In this document: positions 10,172 to 21,150 of the stretch, piece after piece
How positions within the stretch are numbered: position 1 is the first letter of the stretch
Layout of the letters: each line of letters begins with the position of its first letter
Origin: Tanypteryx hageni
Taxonomy: Eukaryota; Arthropoda; Insecta; Odonata; Petaluridae
Reading direction: 5' to 3'
Assembly (NCBI GenBank): GCA_028673005.1
Contig: CM054113.1
Coordinates: forward strand, 209,179,504-209,243,503
DNA: 64,000 nucleotides
Notes under the pieces: model-generated
Told to the model about the DNA's origin: nothing
What the model saw: only the letters and a program-made list of their open reading frames with translations
Database searches by the model: none
Position numbers and translations under genes: made by a program

Positions 10172-12090
10172 AAGACCCTGCATCATAAATTCTAAATGAC
10201 CGTCTGGGGCAGAAAATCGTAAACTACGAAAAGATACCACAGTCGAAAATGAAAAGATGTCGAAGGAAATGGGAAAATGGATACTGAAAAATGCATCGAA
10301 CACTGAAAATATGCCAATGTCATAAGCTCGGCACCGATGTCTAATAGTGAGGATGACAATTATCATACAACTTCAGCATTTATTGTTTCTATCGACCAGC
10401 AATTGGATCTTGATATTACAACTTCAGTATCGATTACTGACAATGATCTGAAACTCAATACCTTCAATATCATGACTAAAGCACCTATTGTTAGTACTGT
10501 TGCAGAGATTGGCCAACACACTGATCTCTAGATCTCAACTTCATCACTGATTATGATTGTTGACATTAAGAATGGCTGCAACTGGCAACAAAATTCAACT
10601 GCAATGCAAATCAATTTTAACTATCCACCATCTGGCCCTGTATAAACAACAAAATTAGATGCCACCTTATTGAACATGGACCTGACCAGGGAAATGCTGC
10701 AGATTTTTGTGAATCAACATCGGCAGACGAAAGAAAATTTTCAGGGGACTGGTTTTTTAAAATGCTTTCTAATGGTGAAGCCATAGATTTCAACAGGCTT
10801 ATTTACTCTGAAACTAGCAAGACCATTTTTTGTTTTCCATGCATAATATTATTCAATCAGAGCTTTCCCAAACCAAATATTGCAAATCAGAAAACTGGAT
10901 TTAATGATTGGAAAAATTTAAACCGTGTTGTAGAACGAAAATTCAACCAATGATCGTGAAAATTTCTGTAAGTGGAAATTCCTACAAAAAAGATTATTGA
11001 GCAGAGAATGTATCGATGCACTGCAAAAAGCTATTGAAGCTGATAAACAAAAATGGAGAGATATTCTGAAAATAATTTTTGATGTTTTGTGCCAAAAAAA
11101 TTTACCACTCAAAGGATCGTGTAGCATTATAGAAAACCCTGATTCGGGAATATTTCTTAATCTATTGGAACATATAAGTCATTATGATGTTGAACTAGAA
11201 CAGCATATCGTAACTCACCATAAAGGTTTAGTGAGCTATTTTTCACCGGCTATACAAAATGAATTCATTGGGCTACTAGCAAACCAAGTTCGTAATGAAA
11301 TTATATCATAATTAAAAAAAAAAACAAAATATTATTCTATACTTCTGGACTGCACACCAGACAAATCTTATCGTGAGCAAATGTCCCAAATTGTGAGATG
11401 CGTGATAATCGACAATGGAATTGTATTTATAGAAGTAAGTTTCATAGACATCATGGAAACCAAGGAAAAACAGGAAGTGAATTAGCTAAAGAAATAATAA
11501 AGAAGTTTGAAATGGATGGCGTTGATCTTCAAAGCATGAGAGGCCAAGGGTATGATAATGGAGCAAATATGTCAGGCATGTACAGAAGCATCAAAGCTGT
11601 CATTTTGCAAAAAAAAATAGATTTGCGAATTTTGTACCATGTTCAGCCAATAGTCTCAATTTGGTTGGAGTACATGCTGCTTCTATAAATTCTTCTATGA
11701 TTTCATTCTTTGGCACTGTACAAAAAATATGCACATTTTTTCTATTTCTACCACTCGGGATATTTTAATGGGTATATTAAAAGTATCACAAAAAGTTTAT
11801 GCCGATACTTGATGGTTATCAAAAGCAAATTCAATTGCAGCAGATTTCAGATATTACCAAAGCGCTAAAAATGTTGCTGTTGCAAAAAAATTAATTATGA
11901 GTTTTTGTGCACATTATCCTTATGGCATAATAGGTATTCAAACTCATATCGTCAGGGTGAATAAAGCCCTACAAGCAAAAGGCATTACTGTTCGTCAGGT
12001 TTCTAAGATGATCTATGGATTACGAAATACTTTACAAGAGATGAGTGGAAGCGATAGTGATATGGTAAATATTTTATTTTATGCCTTTAG
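10172..12090 (+). pseudogene. hAT-family transposase of the ZMYM1/DUF4371 type, broken
   Basis: Pieces of one protein appear in order over three frames. They are an N-terminal SGAENRKLRKD motif (about 10200), the TTF-type finger region LIYSETSKTIFCFPCIILF with GFNDWKNL (10798-10920), LPLKGSCSII and LEHISHYDVELEQHI (11100-11210), IQNEFIGLLANQVRNEII (11256-11308), the MRGQGYDNGANMSG box (11538-11582), and ISFFGTVQKICTFF near 11700. The order matches ZMYM1-like hAT transposases with an hAT dimerisation end expected after 12090. Many stops and frameshifts (for example 10952, 11309 and 11686) show it is dead. Terminal repeats were not identified. Confidence 0.85.
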
Positions 12091-13237
12091 GAGAAAATTC
12101 TAATGTATTTTGCTCAAAACTATTGAATAATACCTATTCTTGATTGAAATGGGAGGAGGTTTTTGAATTAAGAGGAGGCGGTATTTTGAAACGTTTGAAA
12201 GCCAAGTACAGAGATTTAGTTTTCTGTGTCCATGGTGAATGTTGCTCATGTGAGGGGAAAAAACTGCCATATGGCATCCCATGGGTGGGTTTCTCTGGCT
12301 TGAATGTGTAAATCATTAATTCATGACAATCATGAAAAAAATATTAATAGACTAGCGCAATTGCCCAGGCTGAGTTTAGAGTTTAGAATTTTTCATGCAC
12401 ATATCACTTTGTAATATTTTCATCCAAACTCAAGGTACTCTCAAGGTAAGTGACCATTCCCCTTTAATTGGTATGAAAAAATTAAATATAGACTCAAATT
12501 TGATACCTCCCTCCCCACCCCCAATAAATCAAAGTTCTGACACTGAGGAGCATATCCTCAACATCACTTTAGTATCTATACCAAGTTTTAAGTCTCTACA
12601 TTTCTTGGCTCAACATTGATATTGGTGGAGAATTCTTCAAAATCAGTCAATTGGTTGCTGAGATATCTTCAAACAGAAAGCTGTTTGTCAAATTCGCCGT
12701 AGTATAATCGAATATTAATGTATTTGCTTTGTAATTAGAAAATTATTTTTCATTATATTGTGGTAGCTCTGCTTTTTAGATCCATTCTAAACATGTTCAT
12801 TTCGTTTTGCCATTCTATACCAGCACTACAAATGAAATTTCTTATTGAAATTGGTTCAGCCGATACCTTCGAAATTCATAGTTACAGAAAAATTCTAACC
12901 TTGATATTGTGGTAGCCCTGTTTAGTCGACCCGGTTGAAATATACTATTTGGGTTATTTATTTATATGAAGATTCATTCATTCATAGTGCTCTGTCTTAC
13001 GACAAGTCCTCCCAATTCATTGATTGGTTTTGACTAGGGAATATACGTGTGTTGTTTTCCCGTTGCCTTCCACACCGGACACAAATGCAGAAGGGAGGAG
13101 GGAAACCCGACGCTGGAATTTGCCTACTCTTTGCAAAGAGCACCAAGGGGGCCACTGTTTAACATCCCTTCCGAAGGACAGAATGCTGAATTTGTGCGGT
13201 CTCCTCAAACCTTTGCATTAAACTACTTCATAAGTAT

Positions 13238-15692
13238 CGCAAGAAGGCATTGGATATTATAGGAGTATACAGGAAACCAAATGATGGCATGTTTATGCTT
13301 GAGGTTCTGGCAGATAAATGCTCAGAAAGACCAGGTAGTTATACCCTAATAGCGGGGGACCTAAACCTCCTGAACGTTCGGTGTGATAGGGACGCAGTGG
13401 GGGATGGGAGGGCTCAAAGCATTGCTAATCGTCTAACTCAAGAGGAGGGGTTCACGCAGTTGGTAAACAAACCAACAAGGAAAGGAAATATTCTTGATGT
13501 CTTTCTTTTAAGGCCGTATTTACAAAACATATGCCCGGAGATCATGCCAGGTTTAAGTGACCATGCGGCAGTGCTTATAGAATTAGAATGGCTCACGACC
13601 AAAGCAACTAAATCGAGCAAAAATTTTATTTGGAATTATAGAAGAGGAAAAAGTGAAGGTTTTAGAAACCACTTAAGGCACCATTTCCCTATGTGGGCAG
13701 GTGAAGGGGGAAGTATTAATGATATATGGAATGCATTCAAGGACATCATTTATGAAGGGCTAGTAAAGTATGTTCCACAAAAAATGCTTAAAAATAATAG
13801 CGACCCTGAATACTATAATTTAAACATACGGAGGCTGAAGAGAATAGTTAGAATTGCGCATAAAGAGAAACACTTAGGACCTGAGTACCTGGAAAAATAT
13901 AAAATACTATTTAGTAATTTAAATAGAGAAAAAGCGAAAGCCAGGGATAATTATTTACTGAACATATTAGACAAGAAGAATACAAACAAATTCTTCAAAT
14001 ATATTAAAAGAAAAAAGGATAATCGCGAGGATATAGTAGCCATTGAATCCAACGAGGGTATTGTGATACCGGACGACGTGGGCAAAGCGAACGAACTGAA
14101 TAACTGGTACGCTAGTGTTTTTAAGGGAAGTGATGGTACAAGTAGAAGAGTGGATGCCTCAATCAATAGAAGGGATTCGCCGTCAAAGAAATTTGAGGAA
14201 GATGCAAACAAAGTGGACTATATAAAGGTAAAAGATGGTGAAATACTGAGTCATTAGTGAGCAACCAAAAAATAAGTCGATGGGGCCTGATAATATTTCG
14301 ATTGATGCACTGAAGTTGGGTGCGGAAGCAATAGTTCCATACATAAGGACATTGTTCTACATAACCCTAAATAACCATGACTTACCATCTGATTGGAGAA
14401 AAGCAGATGTTATTCCTATATACAAGGGAGGGAAGAAAACTAAGGTTGAAAACTATAGACCAGTAAGCTTAACGTCGATCGTGTGCAAGTTGTTGGAAAA
14501 AATAATTGCGAAATATATTCGAAAATTTTGTGATAAAAGTAACCAACATGGATTTCGAAAAGGATATTCGTGTGAGACTCAGCTTCTAGGACTCTGTCAA
14601 GATATTGCTGACACCTTAGACAATGGGGAGGAAACTTATGCAATAGTTATAGACTTCAAAAAAGCATTCGATAGTGTACCCCACGACCGTTTACACGAGA
14701 AAGTTTAGAAGCTAAATATTGACAAAAGGGTTATAAGCTGGATAAAAGAATTCCTCACCGGGAGGTCACAAAGGGTCAGAGTAGGACAAGCATACTCAAA
14801 AGAAGTACCTGTCACATCCGGGGTCCCCCAGGGGAGTGTCCTAGGCCCCCTATTGTTCCTCATGTATATCAGTGATCTTCATGAGGAAGTAACTTCAGAA
14901 ATACGTCTTTTTGCTGATGACTGCATAATATATAGGAAAATAAGAAGTCAGAAGGATAGGATCAACTTACAAGAGGACTTAGTGAAGGTGGATACCTGGA
15001 TAGCAATTAATAAAATGGACATAAATGTTGAGAAAAGTAAGCTTATAACTTTTACCAAAAGAAGAGTTAAGGAATGTAGGCAATATCAGCTAATGGGTGA
15101 CTACGTACCTAAAAGTGACTACTGTAAATACTTAGGAATAATCATTTCAGTAAATTTTGGGTGGGGTCAGCATATTGACCATGTGGTAGGAAAGGCATAT
15201 AAATCCCTACATTGGGTGCTGAGGAACCTCAAGGGGAGTGGTACAGCCACCAAGGAGTTAGCGTACAAAGCCATTATTAGACCAATTTTGGAATACTCTA
15301 CGAATGTATGGGATCCGTATGAAGTAGGGCAAATAAATAAGTTAGAAAAAGTCCAAAGAAAGGCTGCCAGATATGTGATGGGGAAGCATAAGAAGACTGA
15401 AAGTGTAACGGAAATGATAAGAGTGTTAGGTTGGGAATCATTGGAAAATAGAAGGAAACTCAACAGGCTATGTGGGATTTTTAAAATATTAAATAATAAA
15501 GGGGCATGGGAAAATTTATCATCTGGGATCGAGAAACCTCACTACATAGGAAAAAACGACCACAAATATAAAATTAAATACAGGCCGCAGAAGACAAACG
15601 TCGCCAAGAACTTTTTTCTAAATAGAGGAATCTGTGAATGGAATGAGCTACCAGAGGAAATCTTTAAGCCCTTTCCTAAATCGCTTAAGTAA
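13238..15692 (+). pseudogene. LINE polyprotein: endonuclease C-terminus plus reverse transcriptase, two lesions
   Basis: The EN part shows DIIGVYRKP, LIAGDLNLLN and LSDHAAVLIEL, the C-terminal half of an AP-like endonuclease. The RT part shows GPDNISIDALKLG, YRPVSLTSIVCKLLEKII, QHGFRKGYSCETQL, VIDFKKAFDSVPHDRL, the GVPQGSVLGPLLF box and the catalytic FADDCIIYR. The C-terminal region includes AYKAIIRPILEYSTNVWDP and KVQRKAARYV, typical of the CR1/L2 group. The frame shifts near 14250 (stop at 14255-14257), and an in-frame TAG at 14706 interrupts the RT between the first catalytic Asp and the GVPQG box. Otherwise intact, so moderately young. Confidence 0.92.
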
Positions 15693-15887
15693 TTTAGGTC
15701 AAAATGTAAAGGTTTTCTTTTTTTTAGAGGGTGACGAGTGAGCCAGAGGAAGTAGAGTGAATGCTTGGTAGGGTGAAGTACGATGGGGACTTCGTGGGCG
15801 CCGGGACCGCTACGGTAACCGTGAAGGCCTACCATGAACCTCGAAAACTTCGGCTCCGATTAAAGCCAAGAGGAAAGTAATTGTATT
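13238..15887 (+). mobile_element. CR1/L2-group non-LTR LINE, 5'-truncated
   Basis: It inserted into the SINE. ATAAGTAT occurs at 13230-13237 and 15888-15895 and may be its target duplication, which would place the 3' end just after GGAAAGTAATTGTATT. The 3' UTR follows the stop at about 15692. Exact boundaries are inferred. Confidence 0.75.
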
Positions 15888-17183
15888 ATAAGTATTTTAG
15901 CCAAAATTGTATTATTTTTATAAAATTAATAATTTTATTCAGTTAAATTTTGGACAAGTGACCTTGATCACGCAGTAAGTTAGATGATGTGAAATTTATT
16001 GACAATGAGTCATGTAATGTTGCCACCTGGCATGTAGCCAAATTGCAACTCATTTAGTCAACAATAAACAATAAACCACACAAACGGAGCCGGGCGACCT
16101 TGGAAAAAATCCTACTTGTGCAGGATTCGTGCCCAATGCCTTTACAAGCAGCAGGCGAGTAGCAGTCAGCATCCTAACCACTACACCACCGGCACCTCCT
16201 ATATGAAGATTATATATATCATAATGGGTTAAAATCCATGCAGACAGCTCTCTAGAAATGTGTAAATTAAATATTATTTTACCTTTAATTGTAGTAGCAC
16301 TGCTCTTAAGCTCTGCTTTAAAAATCTTGATTTCATTATGGCATTTTGTAAAAATCATATATATATAATATTATAATTTGGTTAAAATTGATGCAAACAG
16401 TTCAACACAAACACTTGTAAAAATAAATTTTTTATTACTTTATTGTGGCAGCCCTGCTTCCTATATCAATGCTAAAAATCTTGATTTTGTTTTTTATGTT
16501 GCACAACCCCTTCATACAAAATTTCGTTGAAACCGGTTTGGCCAATTCCTTCCAAATTCATAATTACCGAAAAGTTTATCTTTGCAATTGTGGCACCCCT
16601 ACTCAGTTAATCAGGTCGAAATGTGTCATTTTGGTCATGAATTTAGGTGAATATTCTTTGTACCAAATTTGGTTGAATTCGGTTTCAGTCAATTCCTTCC
16701 AAAAGCATAATTATCAAAAAGATTTATTTTGCAATTGTGGCACCCATACTTGGTCTATCCGGTCCAAATATGTCATTTGGTCATGAATTTATGTGAAGAC
16801 TCTATGTACCAAATTTGGTTGAAATCGGTTTGACCAATTTATTCCAAAAGCATAGTTAATGAAATTTGGACCGGCCCTTACATTTACGATCCTTGACCCC
16901 GTAGACTGATATTATCCATTTTAGGCTCAAAAATGTATCTCATCAAAACATTGATATTGGTGGAGAATCCATCAAAATCGGTCAATTGGTTGCTGAGATA
17001 TCTTTAAAAAAAACGACATTTGGACCAACAATGGGGACCCTCGGGCACCTGTGGGCCGATTTGAATTACTTTTGGCACTGCAACTCTTATGATCAACCTG
17101 AAACTGCTGCCAAATTTTGAAGCTCCTACATTTATTTTCTGTAGTTATGATTGCCACAGGCAGCTTTTTTATTATTATATAGA

Positions 17184-17859
17184 TGTATGTAGATTTAAGA
17201 GGGCCTGGACCAACTGGAATGAAAGTGGCCAATTAGAACCTGGGAAGTGGCCCAAGTTTTACAATATGTTCCCAATATATGTGTGTGTACATATCATACT
17301 ATATATAAAAATAGTTTAGTGACAGAGGTAGTGTCCATTCATTTATAAGTATGTATCTATAACTCAAAAACTACATAACATAGAGACAAGTGGAACATGT
17401 CATTTTAACTGTAATAAAGACTATAGGGTGGTAGGTTGGTTTTCAAACTATTTCAAACAATTTTTTTTATATTTTCTGTTTTCATTTTCTCCATTTAAAA
17501 ACATGGAGATGTGTGTAGACTATTTTTCATTTCTACATTTTAAAAAAACATACAAAATCAGGACCTGAACCCGAGGATGAAGAAAATATTGAAGTTTCAT
17601 TTTCCTACGGTGAAATTTCAAATATGTACTTATCGAATTTTTCCAAAATTAAGCTTTAAATTACAAAATCTCAAGTTTTTTAAATTAAAATGTTTTCCTT
17701 TCATTGGCGACCGTTATTGTTGCCAAACTCAATATTGTAGGCCTATGACATTGAAATGAATTCAAGGTCAAGTAATTATCCATGTAAATAAGAGATGGCA
17801 TAATAAGCCATTTCTTCAGTTTCAAATATTAAAAGATTAGCAAGGGGAAGAAATAGAGA
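17184..17859. other. Non-coding, no feature recognised
   Basis: AT-rich sequence following the 5' tip of Helitron H4. The phrase AACTCAAAAACTACATAACA resembles text found near the ends of other interspersed repeats, but no boundary or coding signal is seen. Confidence 0.3.
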
Positions 17860-18137
17860 GATGGATGGATAATGGGAGGAAGGAAGAGAGAGGGAGTGAG
17901 AATGGGAGGAAGGAAGAGAGAGAGGGAGTGAGAATGGGAGGAAGGAAGAGAGAGAGGGAGTGAGAATGGGAGGAAGGAAGAGAGAATGGAAGAAAGAGAG
18001 GGAGAATGGGAGGTGAGGGAGAGTGAATAGAAGGAAGAGAGAGGGAGAATGGGAGGAAGGGAGAGAGAATAGAAGGAAGAGAGAGGGAGAATGGGTGGGA
18101 GAGAGAATGGTAGGAAGGGAGAGAGAGGGAGAAAAAA
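17860..18137. repeat. Purine-rich minisatellite (AATGGGAGGAAGGAAGAGAG units)
   Basis: Imperfect tandem units of roughly 30 bases, GAATGGGAGGAAGGAAGAGA with variable GAGAGGGA spacers, are repeated about eight times. The strand is nearly all purine, which favours slippage and triplex formation. The open frame on the other strand (Ser/Leu/Pro-rich) is a by-product. Confidence 0.9.
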
Positions 18138-19089
18138 AAGATGTGGAAAATGTATTTGTTGTAAGGCATTGTAACTAAATGGGTTGTCACACTATTAATG
18201 TTTAACTATTCTTTTTCTCTTTGCTCTATGTTTGTTATTGCTTTTATCATTTTTGTTCATCTTCATGGTTTTATCTTTGTTCTTATTTGTTTGTTCCTCA
18301 TATTGCCATTCTCTCCCGGTGTTTGATTCATCTCTTCTGTTCGTTCTTTGTTTATTTTAATATTTTTTTTTGTTTCTCAAAATTTCCTGCAGTATTAATA
18401 AAAATACCCAATTTCAGTTTTATCCTCTGCATCTAACCTGCCATATAAAAAAATGCTTTTTGTAGAATAACTATGGTTTGTACAATACAATTGCTCCCTG
18501 TGGATTCAGTTTCAAAGTGTCACCTCTTTCAGCACACTTAAGTTCTGGTGCGAAGACAGTAGTTACCATATGCTTGTTCAAAGATTCAAAGAAATGCCCA
18601 TTTATTTTGGAAGAACCTCAAGTAGGCAACCCTAATTGTTTTGTGATTGTATGAAGAGATATGTAGTTATTTCATCGCAATTGGCACCAACTATATTTTT
18701 CGGCAGATAGGCTTTCAGAAAGTCTTGGATTTGCATTATGGCTGTGTTACCTGAAAATACGAGGGGTTTAAAAAGGCCATTGCCTACTTGGGCCTTATTT
18801 CAAATCTGCTACTGCCTCTATGTTCTATAGTCTTTTCCATCCTTAAAAGACAGTATTATGCTTATGGCACATGCAGATGCCAAATTTCTCCTGCATTAGA
18901 GCCAGTGTTTATGTCACTGTCCTGTATTAAACATTTTAAGAAATAAAACTAATAACAATGTAGATCACTAGACGCCTATAAATGTACATGTTTTATTACA
19001 ATTATTTGTTAATCTTATCAGATAATTATATTTACACTGGAAATTAAGTGTAACTGATCATGTATTTTGAAATAAAAATTTAGTATCAA
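18138..19089. other. No gene recognised; possible decayed coding on the minus strand
   Basis: On the minus strand, around 18750-18630 and 18600-18490, phrases such as IQDFLKAYLPKNIVGAN and KHMVTTVFAPELKCAERG read like protein remnants in two frames, but I do not recognise the family and stops separate them. The rest is AT-rich. Confidence 0.25.
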
Positions 19090-19800
19090 TACCAGGAAAT
19101 TTTTTTCTTTAGCGTGGGTTCTGAAATAGGGGATCTCCTTATATTCGAGGTTGCCCTATAATTGGGCAAATGCGGTAATTGCCTCCAAACTCAATGCACT
19201 TCTTTCAGCACAAAGCCAGCTTTTTAGGCCATTATTGAAGAATTATTCCGGAATATCTTTTATCCAGTTTTTCAACGGCTTTTACTGCTTCCAGGGAATC
19301 AAAACATTCCTCTGAGGTTTTTTTATTTCCACCCAAGAGATGTACATCACTGGGGGCAAGGTCAGAAGAGTAAGGTGGGTGCAGGAGCACTTCCTATTCC
19401 AGGTCAAAGATGGTAGCTGTCATAACCCAAGGAGTATGAGTCCAGCATTGTCATGAAGGATAGGCTGCTTCTTTATTAAGGCTTAGTAATGGGGCCACAA
19501 AGTAACTTGGAATAAGACCGGGCATTGATTGCACAGCCTTTTAGTAGGTAGTCAATTTGGATTATCCCTTGGCAATCCCAAAACACGGTAGCCATGACCT
19601 ATCCAACTGAGGGCCTGGAGCTTTGACTGTAGATCCACCCTCAGTACGCCATCACCCGTCGACTGAGTATTCATCTTGGGATTGAAGAATGGAAGCCAGG
19701 TTTCATCTGAGGTGATAGCACCAGCTGCTCAACTGCCTGAACATTTTCGTCATTAACTGTAGTTGCTGGTCACCCATTTTCTGGAACTTCAGGCTCTATC
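19090..19800 (-). pseudogene. mariner-family transposase relic
   Basis: Minus-strand fragments in mixed frames follow mariner order. They are a DETWLPFFNPKMN-like region (about 19705-19665), the MATVFWDCQGII-like box after the first catalytic Asp (about 19590-19550), INARSYSKLL (about 19520), a decayed HDNA box near 19455, SDLAPSD-like text near 19350, and WIKDIPE with the C-terminal tail (about 19270-19190). Every catalytic block is eroded and stops and indels are frequent. Terminal repeats were not found. Old and inactive. Confidence 0.72.
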
Positions 19801-20221
19801 GTCCCTTCTTGAAATGGCCAATCCACAGATAAACTGTTCATTTCATCTTTGCTTGGCTGACATTCAATTATCTCCATATTTTTTCCATAAAAAACATGAT
19901 TACTCTCTGAGACTTGGCTGCATATTCCATGGTTAGAAAAATATAACTGTTGAGAATGTAACTCTAAACTGAATAGTCGCAATTCAGTAACAATTACTAG
20001 TAATGACCAATAGAGTTAATAATGCAAGGTCACAATATAAGAACAATAGGACAAGGGGCAATTCTTTACTGATAATATCCCCAGGACTTTCCCAATGCCC
20101 CTGGTATGATGTAAAATGAAACAATGAAAATAATATCTATTTTCCCATACATTTGATTATGTACATTGACAATAAATTGGTGAGAACTGTTGGTCATTAG
20201 TAAAAAAAATTTATTGAGTAC

Positions 20222-20626
20222 CATGGAGGCTAAGGAAAAATGACATCAAATACTTGGAAAGCTTTGAAATGTGGACTTGGAGGAGAATTTTGAAGATAAA
20301 ATGGACAGATAGGATGAAAAACGATTAAGTGCTACGAAGAATAGGAGAGAAGTGAATGATTATACAGACTATCAGAAAGAGGAAGGCTAACTAGGTTGGA
20401 CATTGCCTGAGGAGAGAGAGTATGATTAAAGATGTGTTGGAAGGAAAACTAGATGGGAAAAGGGAAAGAGGTAGGAAAAGGTTTCAGCTGATAGACGATT
20501 TGAAAGGGAAAGAGAGTTATCAAGATATGAAGAGAACAGTGGAAAATAGGAGTATATGGAGAACCAGGTTTAACCAAGAATAATCACAGCCCTGTCTACG
20601 GACAGACTACCTATGATGATGATGTA
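20222..20626 (+). mobile_element. RTE-clade LINE 3' fragment, second copy of the 8.2-kb family
   Basis: Starting at about 20222 this matches the minus-strand sequence 8640-8239 almost base for base (CTAAGGAAAAATGACATCAA through ACGGACAGACTACCTATG), ending with (ATG)n. It is 5'-truncated to about 400 bp. A GAT-TAA in the block corresponding to KNDEV creates a stop, so it is non-coding. Confidence 0.93.
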
Positions 20627-20852
20627 TGGATCAATTGCTGAAGGAGTCGAGTGGAGAAAATAACCCATTTGTTCACTCGTCTATGCTCAAGCCAAGTTCG
20701 GTAATAATCATCTCCATGGCAAAAATCCGATAAAATGCGATTTAAAATGCTAAAACGCTTTGTTTTAGTAGAAATTCAAGAAAATACAACCAATTGTCAA
20801 AATTTGGTGGTAAGAATTAGAATCTACATTCTTTTTCCCTTAGAACATTACA

Positions 20853-21150
20853 AACCTCGCTCTGATATCACAATTGTAAGATAATTTAATATATTAAATA
20901 AAACATCTCTGCACGATGGATTTGAGATTTCTTATGTAAAACAAATGGAGAAAAATCGTTCCTGGAATCGAACCTGGGACTTCAATCTTCGCCAAATAAA
21001 ATATAACCTGGAGGTGGGCCCTGGCAGCACGAGGCTCATACCAAATTTCATGCAAGTCGGTCCATTGGTTCAAAAGTGGTTAGTAGGGGACACACACACA
21101 GACAGGACCATTTCATAAGGCTATGTTTCCTTTTAAAACCAGCCTAAAAA
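20853..21150 (-). repeat. Interspersed repeat R3, copy B, with B-box-like motif
   Basis: Reverse-oriented copy of 2819-3120. The B-box-like GGTTCGATTCC is at 20974-20964. Similarity to the 49.5-kb copy appears to run past this limit toward 20780, so the full repeat may be longer than 300 bp. Confidence 0.8.

Larger units (their letters stand above)
12975..16200 (-). mobile_element. tRNA-derived SINE, itself interrupted by a LINE
   Basis: Minus strand. The head at 16200 reads GGTGCCGGTGGTGTAGTGGT, with a tRNA-type A box (TGGTGTAGTGG) and a degraded B-box region near 16115. The tail reaches 12975 as (GAAT)n. The pieces 16200-~15896 and ~13237-12975 sandwich a plus-strand LINE. ATATGAAGATT is present on both sides (12964-12974 and 16201-16211): an 11-bp target duplication. 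The uninterrupted sister site at 42381-42390 reads AGATGAAGATTATATATACC. Confidence 0.8.
12352..17183 (-). mobile_element. Helitron-like element H4, copy 1, split by a nested SINE and LINE
   Basis: Read on the minus strand, the 5' end is TCTATATAATAATAAAAAAG (from 17183, preceded by A). A plausible 3' end GGGCAATTGCGCTAG stops at 12352, followed by T, the A/T target typical of Helitrons. Own sequence is 12352-12974 plus 16212-17183, about 1.6 kb; the middle is foreign. It is related to 41845-43872 and 50151-52080. It contains degenerate 145-bp internal repeats (ACCAAATTTGGTTGAAATCG units). The segment 12352-12430 is not shared with the 41.8-kb copy, so the 3' boundary is less sure than the 5' one. 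Confidence 0.7.

Noticed and set aside
17837..18190. Ser/Leu/Pro-rich 117-codon minus-strand frame as a protein
   Set aside because: It is the complement of a purine minisatellite.
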